From: Verticillium longisporum
Taxonomy: Eukaryota > Ascomycota > Sordariomycetes > Glomerellales > Plectosphaerellaceae
Direction: 5' to 3'
DNA length: 64,000 bases
NCBI GenBank assembly: GCA_019188255.1
Contig: JAETXT010000011.1
Span: forward strand, 558,001 to 622,000
The translations under genes were made by a program, and so were the position numbers. The notes beneath the pieces were generated by a model. That model was given only the letters and a program-made list of their open reading frames with translations, was not told the DNA's origin and ran no database searches. This document shows, one piece after another, positions 23,969 to 37,596 of this stretch. Position 1 is the first letter of the stretch, and each line of letters begins with the position of its first letter.

Positions 23969-26679
23969 TCATGAGTTTTCCAGTATCCTCATCAGCTGCT
24001 GATTCCTTGCAAACCAGCTCGCCAGAGGATTGCCCGACGAGTCAACCTGCAGCCCTAGGTTCGCCATGAACTGATCCTCGGCCGCCTGCGCCGACGCCAT
24101 GCTCTGACTCGAAAAGTGCGCCGACGCCTGACCCGCGGGCGCCTCCCCGTCGCCGGTGCCGGTGCCGGAGCCGATCCCGTCGCCTCCCGTGCTCCAGGCG
24201 CCCGCCAGCAGGGAACTGCTCTCCTGGACCGAGATGTAGCGCACGGCGACGCTGTAGAGGGCCTGGAAGAGGCGCAGCTGGTTCTGGGTCGAGAGGTGGC
24301 GCGACGAGTAGGCCGTGCCCTCGAGGGTGTCGAGGAAGTTGCGCAGGACCTGGAGGTCTGCCCTGCTTGCCGTTTCGATGGCGTGGCAGAACAGGATGGT
24401 GAAGGGTACGAAGGGGGTTTGCAGGAGGGACCTGGTATCTCCAACGTTAGCCGTCCCTGTTGACTGCGACTAACGAAACCGTTTCAGTGACACCAGAGTA
24501 GGAAAGGGGGGTAGCTTGCCAGTCGATGAAGAGGACAATGTAAGCCGACGTCTTGGCGGTTTGCGTCCGGCTCAGGGCTTTGAGGCACTGCTCATGCTCG
24601 TCGAGGGCCTGGCGCGCCGTGGCGATGCAGCCCGCTGCAAACGACGAGATGAAGGGGTCCGTCGGTGGGAGGCTTCGGTAGGCCAGCGTCAGCATGGAAA
24701 GGTACGCGATCCGATCTGCGCGCCAGCAGAGCTCGGAAAGGGGAGATTGGCCGCCGGGCGCTGCCTGGCTGACGATTTCTTTCTGTGAGCGAACACGGTC
24801 AGCACGCCGAGCATGCATCAGATTGCTGTGCTCTGGTGAACAACGAACCTCCAGTGCCTCGGATGCCTCCCTCAGGCTCTTGAGGTCTTCGATCAGCGTA
24901 CCTGCCCGCTCGTAACGGACCTGCTGCGGCTGGAGAAACGCCCCCGGGCTGTAGATTTCATCGTAGAGCCGGCCCTGCAGGGCCGCTGCTTGCGTCCACA
25001 GCGGCGTCAGTTTGTTGATGAGCAAGTCGGGCCCTGTCCGCTGTTTGGGGCGCGGATGGTGATATCACTGTCGCGAATGTTGGAGGAGCGGCCCAGACGC
25101 AGGGCAAGCCCCTTTTCGCTCCCATATACGGCCCAGAAGAGCCGAAGCTTCCTCACCTGCTGCACGGGCGACGCGGGATGGAGCGAGACGGCGCTGTGCA
25201 GACCGAGGGCCTGACAGGCGTGTGCACTCGTCGAGATGAAGGACCACGCGGCTGTCGTCTTGATGGTTTGGAGACAGTAGGTGGTCTGTCAGGTCAGTGC
25301 TTGAGCAGCAGTCAGGTTTCGGAGGGAGAAAACTCGGAGGGAGGAAACTCGGAGGAAGCAACACGGAGGGGAAGTTTGGGCTGTTTTGATGCTGCCGGGA
25401 TAGACTAACCGCCATATTCAGCGCGTAGATGTAATCCATGGTATTTGGTATGTGATATCCCAAATGAGCCAGCAGCGTTTCAAGGTTATCCCGGCAGAGA
25501 TATGATTGCGCGGTATAATCATTCATCTCGTCTTCGTCTTCCATGAAACTGGCGCACTCGAGAAACAGCCAGAACATGCCTGTGTTGAAGATGATGAGCT
25601 CTGCTTCAGACGATGGCCCGGGGGAGCAGACTTTGATGACATATTCTGTAAAATGGCCCATGGACTCAAACTCGGGCAGCCACAAGGCCTCCACCATTCA
25701 TGTTCTGCCATTGATGTCAGATTCTGGCGCCAGGCGACATAGCGGCAGAAACGCACCTTGAGCCATACGCAGACAGCCAAAAACCTTGTCGGCTGCCGGC
25801 GTAGGGAAGTTGACTGGTTTTCTCCCGTCCTCCAGCGGCCTGGCGTGCGGAAACAAGGTTTCTGAAGAGGCGGCTGTCTGGTTCTGAGCGTCGGCAATGC
25901 TGCTTAGGGTCTGCATGACTGGTGCCATTTCCACGGTGACCCTCGGGGAAGGGCTGTTGCCGACCACATTCTGAAGAAAAGTCGTGGCGAACAAGGCATG
26001 CGCAGAGATGGAAGACTCGCCGCCGAACTCTGACTGAAGCACTGCCGGTGACCTTCTAGATCTAATCTCAGAAGTCTGAGCCGAAGCCGGAGACGGTCGC
26101 GACAAGGTGGCAGCTGAGGCAGTGCCGTGCTGGGTGGGACCTGGGCCTGAACCTGGCGGATGCTCGTGACGAAGGTTCTGTAGCATGTGCTTCAGGTCGT
26201 CGACCGTCTTCGCGATGTGCTCGACATTTTGCTCTCTGCAGTGGACACTTAGCTATGCCCCTGGTTTCCTGTGGGGGTGGGTGAGTGCAGCTACAAGTCA
26301 TTCGAGACCCTGACACGCTGCCTACGAATTCTTGGCTTATAGCCCATTTCGTAGGTGCAGGATGATTCTACAGCCAAGCACTTCTGGCATGGATGTCCTC
26401 TACTACACTTGATCTAAGGTACGGTATGTGAGTAACGGCCCGCTTGCTCATGAGTGCGACATGGGGCCGCGTGACAGTAGCCTCGCCAAAGGCTTGAGCT
26501 TACCTTTCGCCGACGACATCGGTCGCACTAGGTATCATGAAATCAGCACTATTCCTCCTCGTAGTCGCATAAGCAAGACTCATATTAGCCAATAGTCGGA
26601 AAATAAGACTCACAGCCAGCGATAATTCATTCCCCGCTTCGCCGGCAAGGTTCGTGTCACTGCCCTCCCCTTCATCCAT
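23969..26679 (-). CDS. Zn(II)2Cys6 transcription factor with fungal-specific TF domain (two apparent frame breaks)
   Basis: Minus-strand gene of at least seven exons. Exon 1 (26679-26614) and the 24-nt exon 2 (26527-26504) join exon 3 (from 26413) to assemble CDRCRRRKIKCSRGHPCQKC, a canonical binuclear zinc cluster. Exon 4 (from about 26235 to 25757) starts with the dimerisation helix (EHIAKTVDDLKHML). Exons 5-7 (25704-25410, 25285-24494, 24438-23969) encode the middle-homology domain, with LFWAVYGSEKGLALRLGRSS and, near the end, TPFVPFTILFCHAIETA. Such proteins bind CGG half-sites in the nucleus and often control adjacent transporter or pathway genes. Two junctions do not stay in frame with canonical splicing: exon 4/5 (about 25695-25705) and a point near 25030 in exon 6; each fits one missing base. 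Either assembly errors or real inactivation could explain this. The exon 3/4 acceptor is also ambiguous (26235, 26233 or 26231). Confidence 0.8.
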
Positions 26680-26847
26680 GGCAGAGTGAGACGCCCAGGG
26701 CGCCAGTCGCAAGATGTCGGAATACGGAGCTTTCGAAAGGGACGACTGTGCGGCGCAAACCCTTTGCTCTCCGGCGTAAGACTCATCGGTCGACAGCAAG
26801 TGGCCCCCGGAGGCCGTGAACAACGAGACTGACGTTGATGACGGCGG

Positions 26848-26860
26848 TCGGAGCCTCCGA
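26848..26860. promoter_or_regulatory. Candidate Zn2Cys6 operator, copy 1 (TCGGAGCCTCCGA)
   Basis: Perfect 5-bp inverted arms (TCGGA/TCCGA) around GCC, giving CGG-N5-CCG. It lies 169 bp upstream of the regulator ATG and 340 bp upstream of the transporter ATG. Everted and inverted CGG pairs are the standard binding sites of binuclear zinc-cluster dimers; which protein binds here is inferred. Confidence 0.5.
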
Positions 26861-26925
26861 AAGACCGTCACCTGACAAGACTGATTAGCTAATCTACCAC
26901 AAAGTATCAGGGAGGACGTCGGTTG

Positions 26926-26938
26926 TCGGACCCTCCGT
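26926..26938. promoter_or_regulatory. Candidate Zn2Cys6 operator, copy 2 (TCGGACCCTCCGT)
   Basis: Differs from copy 1 at the first spacer base and the last base only, keeping CGG-N5-CCG. The two copies are exactly 78 bp apart. A further CGG half-site lies just upstream at 26920-26922. Confidence 0.5.
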
Positions 26939-27200
26939 CTCTCCTTCAGACTGGGTTCACAACTGCGCAGCCCGCGAGATGCGGTCCCGAATTGACACGG
27001 AGGTGACGCCGATTACTTCGGGCCTGTGTACGTAGTGATGTGTCCGTATATAGTCTTGGCCCCGGGCTCTGTAGGGGGACTGTTCGGGCCACACTGCTCA
27101 CGTACATGGCAACGGTTTCGACAGAGACTCGGGATAGTCATTTCACACACCTCTACTGCAAATATTACCTTAGACACTGGTCATCACTTGTTAAGGAAAT

Positions 27201-30200
27201 ATGACGGCCGCGAACGTTGCTGAGAAACCTTCAAAAGCGAACGCCAATACAGAGCCTCCTCCTCCTTCAAGCCTCAAAGCCTATCTGGTATGCGTCCCTG
27301 AGGACAGCCATTCAAAAAGGAAACCTCATGCTGACATGTCTGCACAGCGAATCTTCACAAATGGAGACGCACAACTGTATGCCCTCGAGGCGGTGGCTAT
27401 CATCGCTGCCATAACCTCTGGAGTGGCCCTTGCTCTCGTCAATGTTGTTCTGGGCAACTTTGTCACCATTCTGGGCAATGCCACGGACGGCGGGCTCTTT
27501 CCAGATGGATTCATGTCTCGTGTACAGACGGCAGCGTGAGTACTTTTGTTCCCTAACAGCTTGACTGGCGATGATCTGATCAATTCTCGTTTCAAGTCTT
27601 CGATTCGTGTATATCGGCATTGCGCGATTCTGTGGCACCTATATCTACGCGTCCCTCTTCACATATGTTGCTCACCGCATGACACGAAACATCCGCTGCG
27701 CGTTCCTCCGCGCCGCCTTGGGCCAGGAGATTGCGTTCTTCGACCAGGGAGTCAGCGGCTCCATAGCCATGCAGGCAACGACAAACGGCAAGCTCATCCA
27801 GTCCGGTACCGCCGAGAAGCTTGGTCTCTTCGTCCAGGCCATGTCAACGTTCATCGCCGCCTTTGTTGTGGCCTTTATCGCCGACTGGAAGCTCACTCTG
27901 ATCATCTCCTGCATCATCCCGGCCCTCCTCCTGATCAGCGGCCTGGTCGCATGGCTGGACGTCATCGTGGAGACGGGAATGCTTCAGGTGTACGGCCAGG
28001 CCGGCAGCTACAGCGAGAGCATTCTCGGCGGCATTCGTGCCGTGCATGCATTTGGCTTGCGGAACCGCCTCGTCGCCAAGTACAAGACCGACTTCCTCGA
28101 CGATGCGTACAGACGTGGCATGAAAAAGAACGTCCTCTACGGTATCCTCTTTGGTGGCGAATACTCGGTGCTGTACTGCGGCATGGGCCTGGCCTTCTGG
28201 CAAGGCATCAACATGGTCGACAGGGGCGAGATTGACAACATTGGCGTCGTCTTCACGTAAGTATTCCGACCGCCTTTGGTCCGCCGGGCGTTCTCGGACT
28301 GATATCAAATAAGGGTTGTCTTCTCCATCGTCATTGCGGCCATGATGATCACGTCGATTGCACCTCACATGCTGGCCTTTGGCCGCGCGGCGACGGCCGC
28401 CGCCGAGCTCTTCACGCTCATTGACCGAAAGTCTGCGATTGACCCGTTCGGCGAGCATGGCGAGAAGCCTCGCCACGTCTCGGGGAACATTGAGATCCAG
28501 GAAGTCACTTTTGCCTATCCCAATAGACCTGAGGCGACGGTACTGCAGGACTTCACCCTCCGCGTTCCGGCTGGCAAAGTCACTGCTCTGGTGGTAAGTC
28601 ATGGCCATTGCCGAGCGTGGCGTGTCGACACGAGCCTGACACGGATGTAGGGACCCAGCGGATCTGGAAAAAGCACCATCATTGGGCTTCTGGAACGCTG
28701 GTATGATCCATGTCAGGGAAGGATCACGCTCGACGGCATTGGCCTCGGCGATCTCAACCTAAGGTGGCTGAGGACAAATGTCCGTCTTGTACAACAGGTA
28801 GGAACCCATGTCTGCGACGAAGAGAGCATGGCACTTCTTCTTGTCGTCCATGACAAGGGCCAGTGGCGCGTTGGCTGACCTTCTCCAGGAACCGGTTCTC
28901 TTCAATGGCACCGTCTTTGACAACATAGTCAAGGGTCTCATCGGAACAGCCTGGGAAGATGCCTCGACCGAAGAGAAGAAGCGACGAGTACAGAACGCCG
29001 CCGAGCTGGCCTTCGCACACGACTTCATCAGCGACCTAGCCCAGGGCTATGACACCCCCATCGGACAAAGAGGTAGTCTTCTCTCGGGCGGTCAGAAGCA
29101 GAGGATTGCCATCGCACGGAGCATCATCTCGGAACCCAAGATTCTGCTTCTCGACGAAGCCACGAGCGCGCTCGACCCGCAGGCCGAAGGCATCGTCCAG
29201 AAAGCCCTCGACAACGCCGCGAGGAACCGCACCACCATTACAATCGCGCACAAGCTCGCCACGATCCGCGACGCCGACAACATTGTCGTAAAGTCCCTCG
29301 GCCCCATCGACGAACAGGGCACCCACGAGCAGCTCTGCAGCCAAGGCGGTCTCTACGAAAAGCTGGTCCGCGCCCAGGACCTGGCACCTTCCAGCGATGC
29401 CGCGTCGAACAAGACGGCGGTCGAAGACGACAGTGCCGACTGTGACCTTGAGCCGAGGTTGGCCCTCACCAAGACGCACACGCGAGAGACGTCAGAGCTC
29501 GCGGCTCTGCAGGCGCGCGAAGATATCGAGTCGTACAAGCCCCTCGGGTTCTTCCGAACCATCGCCAAGCTGGTCAAGCTCACCCCTGAGCTGCGTGCAT
29601 GGTACATCTTGACTCTTGTGACCTGCGTGGCAGGAGGTACGTACACCACGAGATCAAATCTCTCTGTCTTGAAGGCCGCTGACCTGACGAAACAGCCGCC
29701 ATCTTTCCCGGCCAAGCCATCTTGCTGGCGCAGGTTCTCGACACGGCCTCGTCGCCCAACATGGTCTCGCGGGGCAACTTCTTCGCCCTCATGTTCTTCG
29801 TCATGGGCCTCGGCTGCTTCGTGGCCTATTTCGTCATGGGCTGGGCGTGCAACATGATCGGCCAAGTCCTCACTCGGCGGACGCGCCACGAGCTCTTTGA
29901 CTGCATTCTCAAGCAGGACCTCCGCTTCTTCGACCGCCCGGAGAACACGGTCGGGTCGCTGATGAGCAAGCTCGACTCGTACCCGCAGTCGATTTTCGAG
30001 CTGATGGGCATGAATGTCGGTCTCATCACCATTGCCGGCATCAACGTCCTCATCAGTGCCATCCTCGCGCTGGCCATCTCGTGGCGCGTCGCCGTCATTG
30101 GTGTCTTTGTCGGGCTCCCACCGATGCTCGTCGCGGGCTATGCTCGGGTTCGCCTCGAGGCCAAGATCGACGCAGACATGGGCAAGCGGTACGCTGCTAG

Positions 30201-31636
30201 CTCCTCGGTGGCATCGGAGACAACGACAGCCATCCGGACGGTCTCGTCGCTCGCCATCGAGCAGAGAGTTCTCGCACAGTATGCTGAGGAGCTTGATGCG
30301 GCCATCCATAAGGCGCTGCCGGGGCTGTTCAACATGATGATTTGGTTTGCGCTCACGCAGTCGATCGAGTATTTCATCCTGAGTCTGGGCTTCTGGTACG
30401 CCGTCCTGTCCATCTCCGGGCATGATGCTTCCTGCATGGTGCGCGTTTGTGCTGACGTGACGACTGTCTAGGTGGGGATCGAAGCTCATCTTTGGGGAAA
30501 AGGTCACCTTCTACCAGTTCATTGCCTCGTTCATGGCCGTGTACTTTTCAGGTCAAGGCGCCGGACAAATGTTCAGCTTCTCAAGCAGTAAGCGGTCACC
30601 TTTCCATCCAGGCCGCAAATCCCTGACAACAACACACGGCTGATCACGTCTGCAGGTTTCTCCAAGGCCATCCAGGCCGCCAACTACTACTTCTGGCTGC
30701 GAGACCTCGAGCCCATCATCCGCGAGACGGACAGCAACCGCGACATGGCACCGGCAGAAGGCTGCAAATCCTTCGAGCTCGAGAAGATCAGGTTCTCCTA
30801 TCCCACAGCCCCCGACATTCGCATCCTCCACGGCGTTTCTCTTACCGTACGCTTGTTTTCGCCCCTTTTCCCCCATCCGAACCTACACGATGCCTAACAA
30901 GCCCAAACAGATCAACCCCGGCGAATTCGTCGCCTTCGTGGGCGCCTCCGGCTGCGGCAAAAGCACCCTCATCTCCCTCCTGGGCCGCTTCTACGACCCG
31001 ACATCAGGCACCATCACCGTCGACGGCGCCCACCCGCTCCCAGCCCTGAACCCAGCCCTCTACCGCCAAAACGTCGCCCTCGTGCAGCAAGAGCCGACGC
31101 TCTTCCCAGGCACGATCCGCGAGAACATAGCCCACGGCCTTCCGGAGGCACCGTCGTCATCGTCTGCGTCTGCATCGCCAGGTCCCGCGCCAGCAACGAC
31201 AGACGCCCAGATCGAACAAGCCTGCCGCGCCGCCAACGCCTGGACCTTCATCGCCTCGCTGCCCGAGGGCCTCGACACGCCCTGCGGCCAGGGCGGTGGC
31301 CAGCAGCTGTCGGGCGGCCAGCGGCAGCGCGTCGCCATCGCGCGGGCCCTCGTGCGCGACCCCGCCGTCCTGCTGCTCGACGAGGCCACGAGCGCGCTCG
31401 ACACGGCGTCGGAGCGCGTTGTGCAGGCGGCCCTCGCGCGAGCGTCGGCGCCGCGCCCAGACGGCCGCAGCCGCGTCACCGTCGCCGTCGCCCATCGGCT
31501 GTCGACCATCCGTGCCGCTGACCGCATCTTTGTTTTTTCCGGCGGCGCCGTCGTCGAGGTCGGTACGCATGAGGAGCTCGTGCGGCGCGGGGGCATGTAT
31601 GCCCAGATGTGCGAGGCGCAGAACCTGGGCGTTTAG
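27201..31636 (+). CDS. Full-length ABCB-type multidrug transporter (Pgp/PMD1/STE6-like)
   Basis: Ten exons: 27201-27287, 27348-27535, 27597-28256, 28314-28593, 28651-28797, 28889-29636, 29696-30395, 30472-30587, 30656-30846 and 30911-31636, all with GT-AG introns and consistent phase, giving 1280 residues. The order is TMD1-NBD1-TMD2-NBD2. NBD1: Walker [10 protein letters not shown] (about residue 406), signature LSGGQKQR, Walker [13 protein letters not shown] and H-loop [11 protein letters not shown]2: GASGCGKST (about 1050), [19 protein letters not shown] and VAHRLSTI. All key ATPase residues are present, so both sites look competent. A Ser/Ala/Pro-rich insertion sits in NBD2 near 31150. 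The length matches full-size plasma-membrane exporters such as fission-yeast Pmd1, which pump hydrophobic drugs or lipopeptides. Its divergent neighbour is a Zn2Cys6 regulator. The substrate cannot be read from sequence. Confidence 0.92.
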
Positions 31637-32246
31637 CTTTCCGTTTTCCTTCTTCTTTGTGTTGTGCTTTTTTTGTGTTGTGCTTAGGAATGTCACTATA
31701 GATTAATTTAGACATGGAGTGAATCCTCTCTGACGACTCCGGGAGAGTATGGACGTACTAGAGAGCATCCATGCACCTCACAAAATGTCAATGAATCACC
31801 ACAGTACTCTTGGTCAACGTCATAAGCATTACTGCGACTCATTGGACTATCTGGAAACAACCCGAATAGCTTCCTTCTGTGAGCGATGACCACGACAGCC
31901 ATAGCCATCTCTCCTTACTCATCTCAAGTCTCGATGCAAAATCCGAGCGTGCAATAACTTTGAATAGCAAGGGAATAAAGTCAAACAGAATCAAACAACA
32001 AACGCCTGGCGAACCCTGCCAGACGTAGGACATGGAGGTCAAGGTCTAATCCATCCATCCTCTAAACCTAACGCCGGGTTTCTTTGAATCCATAAATGCT
32101 TTTAGGGGGGGTATGATGAGGCCAAAGGGTCACATGAGGCGCGCGTCCGGGACGACACGTCTACACGATTACCAGCGGCGGTTTCCCATGGGCTGGCTGT
32201 TGGCGTTGGCTAGGATTGTTTGTCAACAAAACCGTCCCCTCGGCGT
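31637..32246. other. Convergent intergenic region (ABC transporter / DBP2 3' ends)
   Basis: 610 bp with both 3' untranslated regions. T-rich stretches just after the transporter stop (31650-31685) fit a 3' end-processing area. No gene seen. Confidence 0.5.
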
Positions 32247-34627
<2,381 letters not shown>

Positions 34628-35662
34628 GATCACTGTTTGTGTGGTTGAAGAGTCGTAGATTGGGCGGGAGGAAGGAATCGCGTCGCCTTGGTAAGACTGG
34701 CGCGAAGAAGAACGGTCAACGAAAGGGAGTGTATGTGCTTGATTAAGAGCGCGCGACAATCTTCCTGCTGAACACGAGGAAGAAGAAAAAAGAGTCGCAC
34801 GAGTGATGCGTGGAGGGAATGTTGTTGTTGATGGAAGGGAGAGAGAGAGAGAGATGGATGGAGTGGGGGATGGAGAGATGAGGGAAGGATGAAGGGTTGA
34901 AGAAGGGGAAGGAGTTTCTTGGGGTACAAAAGGGAAAACGGCGTTTCGGGGGAGGCGTTGGGCAGGGCCAATTTTTTTTTTCTCTGCCTGCTCCTGCCCT
35001 GTCTGGGTGCTGGCCGGGTGCTCTGTCCGACCCAGCGAGCGACAGAGCGCGCCCAAGCACCTGCCGCTAAGAAAAAATTCAGGCGCAGGGTCTGTCAGGC
35101 TAGGTGCCGCTAGCACATAAGTGGCTAGACGGTCACGGGCCATACCGTATTAGGGCTAGACTTGTGGGACCAGAGGACTTATCTGATAAGGACTCTTCAT
35201 GGCAATCAAACAGTGGCAATTGCCATGTCGTTTGGCCTCCACGTCACTGTGGGCCTCACTGACCTGCCCCTACTTCACCACCTGCCGTGCTTTCCAGGGA
35301 CAGAGCGAAAGGTAGCACCTACCCATGACTGCCTCACCTCCAGGCACAGAGGGAAAGGTGGTACCTGCCCGTGGCTACCTCACCACCTTCCCATGCCTTC
35401 CAGGAACAGAGGGAAAGGAAAGGCAGTGTCTGAAGGCATACATCTGCCCTCAAACACGACGACGATGACACCGACATCAACAGCGTAGGCAACATATATC
35501 TGCACATTCTCACATTCTCACATTGCATCATGCTTCATTTGCACGTCTTCGAAATATCATACCGCTCGGACATTTTTCCCCAATTACCCCCAGTTTCACA
35601 CCAAGAGGCTCCCGACAACATGCAGCCCCCCTCTTCCGGTCCCTCGAGCAGGAGAAACGAAT
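34628..35662. other. Intergenic region: DBP2 promoter and THI20 3' flank
   Basis: The 300 bp next to DBP2 are strongly CT-rich on its sense strand, as in promoters and leaders of highly expressed fungal genes. A degenerate tandem repeat occupies about 35272-35420. No gene seen. Confidence 0.5.
35272..35420. repeat. Degenerate tandem repeat, about three copies of 48-59 bp
   Basis: The phrase TCCAGG-ACAGAG-GAAAGG recurs at 35293, 35339 and 35399, with similar CTACC/ACCT spacer words between. Copies differ in length and by several substitutions. Confidence 0.6.
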
Positions 35663-37596
35663 CTACTGGCACGGGAACATCTCCCAGAAGCCAATCTCCA
35701 TCTGCAAACCGTCAGCATCATCGTCATCATTACGAGAAGAGGGACCGTCACAGAATCAATACGAACCTTGGTGCCGTGGATGAAAATCTTGGCCAGCCTC
35801 TCGATGCCCTCGGGACTCTGCCGAGCAGCATGCCTCTCGAGCAACTCCGACCCTGTCCGCAGCGCCTGCTGGTAGTCCTCGGCGACGTAGTTCTCGATCC
35901 ACTTCCAGTACACGTTGCCCTCACCGCGCACACTCGCCGCGTCGCCGTGCAGCTGCTTCGCCACGGCTCCGTACCCGAGCAGGCACGGCGCCAGCGCCAC
36001 CTGCAACCCGATCCAGTCGCCGCTCATGCCGACGTCGAGCACGTACCGCGTGTACGCCGTGCACGCCTGGTGCTCCTCGGTTGCCTCGATCTGCGGCACG
36101 CTGATGCCGAACCCCGCGCAGTAGTCAATGTGCAGCGCCATCTCCGTCGCAATGTGCTTGACAATGGTTGCGCCAGCCACAATGTCCTCCATCGATGTCG
36201 CCTTGTACGACGCCAGCGCGTTGGCCCGCGCAAAATGTACGAGGTAGAGGTAGTCCTGCACGAGGTAGCCCTTGAACGACGAGAGCGGGAGCGTGCCGTT
36301 GCCGAGACCCATGACGAACGGGTGGTAGACGAACGTCTTCCACACGTCGCGAACGTCCGGACGGTCGAGGAGATAGTCGATGAAGCGGCCCCTGTGTGAT
36401 GTGTCAGTGCTGTTTTGTCGTCCATTCGTGACGTAGATGTGGCATGAGGTGAACGTACGGCGCAAAAGGCAGAGAGTAGTTGGAGTGAAAGTGGTTCAAC
36501 GGTCCATGACCTTGGCCGAACCCAGGCGCCGTTCGGATGGCGCCTTCAATGTAGCGGCACGCCCTCTTGGCTGCCTCGGGCACATCGAGCCCCTTGGCGA
36601 CGTTGCTCGCGATAGCCGCTTATTCATGTCAGCACCTCTTCCGAAAGCGGCATCCTAGACCCTCCAGACCACGGGAAAAAAGAGGAGGAAAGAAAATGCG
36701 AAGAGAAGAAAAAACAAACTCACAAGCCAGAGAGCACCCTGTGCCATGCGTGTTAGTCGACCGCTGATAGGCGCTCTCGATCCTCTCAACAACACCACCA
36801 CGTCCAACCAGCACATCAACGACAATGCTCTTCTCCTCCTCCGTCTCAGCAACCTTGTAGTCCTTCGTCAGAGGAGCATGCCCGCCCTTGACGAGCACCC
36901 AATGCGGCCCAAGCTCGAGCACCGCCCTTCCAACCGTCTCAAAGTCCTCCACGCCACGCACCTCGACGGTCGCTCGCCCCGCCGCCTCCAGCAGCATCCT
37001 CGCCTCGGGCACGTTGGGCGTCAGCACCGTCGTCTGCGGCAGCAGGCCGGCCAGCAGCTCGTGGACCGCTTCGCGCGGCAGCAGCACGGCGCCCGACGTG
37101 GCGACCATGACGGGATCGACGACGACCGCTCGCGGCGTGGTCGTGGTTGCGGCGGCGGCGGCGGCATGCTCGCCGGGCGCCGTCGCCACGGCGCGGATCG
37201 TCTCGGCCGGCGCCGGCATGCCCGTCTTTACAACGTCGACGCCCCCGTCTCCGAAGCAGGGGGCAATCTGCCTGCGCAGGAAGGCGCCCGGCACGTGGTG
37301 AATATCGTACACGCCCTTTGTGTCCTGCGCCGTGAGCGCCGTCGTTGCCGTCTGCGCATAGCAGCCGTGGGCGGCGATGACCTTTTGGTCGGCCTCGAGC
37401 CCGCTGCGTGCACGTGTCAGTCATTTTGGGAGCCCAAAAAAAGCCCTGGTGCTCCTAGCAAAATCGTCGTGTCATGGTCCCGCGGGTTGAGCTCTCACGA
37501 CAGGCGTCGTACGTCACAGGAAAGGAAAGTCACTCACGCCCCGCCTGAATTGTCCGACCCCGCGATTACGAGCACTCGGCCCATCTGCTGTGCCAT
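35663..37596 (-). CDS. THI20: THI20-type bifunctional HMP/HMP-P kinase with C-terminal TenA (thiaminase II) domain
   Basis: Five exons: 37596-37538, 37403-36724, 36618-36459, 36391-35767 and 35701-35663 (520 residues). The ThiD half phosphorylates hydroxymethylpyrimidine and its monophosphate for thiamine synthesis: AGSDNSGGAGLEADQK at the N-terminus, PVMVATSGAVLLP, LTPNVPEARML, KGGH and the P-loop-like NTHGTGCSLASAIAS near residue 260. The TenA half (from about residue 300) salvages base-degraded thiamine: PGRFIDYLL, HPFVMGLGNGTL, YCAGFGIS and the active-site cysteine motif ALAPCLLGYG, ending GFWEMFPCQ. The start ATG gives MAQQMGRVLVIAGSD, matching the family's first strand. The last 13 residues come from a tiny exon after a 65-nt intron. 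Four 21-bp tandem repeats lie 19-99 bp upstream of the ATG. I see no TPP-riboswitch core in its introns or leader. Confidence 0.95.

Larger units (their letters stand above)
26680..27200. promoter_or_regulatory. Shared divergent promoter of the regulator and ABC transporter
   Basis: 521 bp separate the two start codons, which point away from each other. The region holds two CGG-N5-CCG palindromes (listed separately) and no coding sequence. Arrangement of a Zn2Cys6 regulator head-to-head with an efflux pump suggests joint control; this is inference. Confidence 0.6.

Noticed and set aside
29353..30507. 384-codon minus-strand open frame
   Set aside because: Antisense to the ABC transporter exons; Asp/Glu/His/Arg-rich without domains, while the sense strand encodes a complete transporter.
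23969..31636. Biosynthetic gene cluster around the regulator and ABC transporter
   Set aside because: No synthase, synthetase, terpene cyclase, P450 or tailoring gene is present; the neighbours are noncoding DNA and DBP2.
37404..37537. Possible TPP riboswitch in the first THI20 intron
   Set aside because: The conserved CUGAGA and ACCUGAUCUGG-type core elements of the thiamine riboswitch are absent; only an ordinary 134-nt intron is seen.
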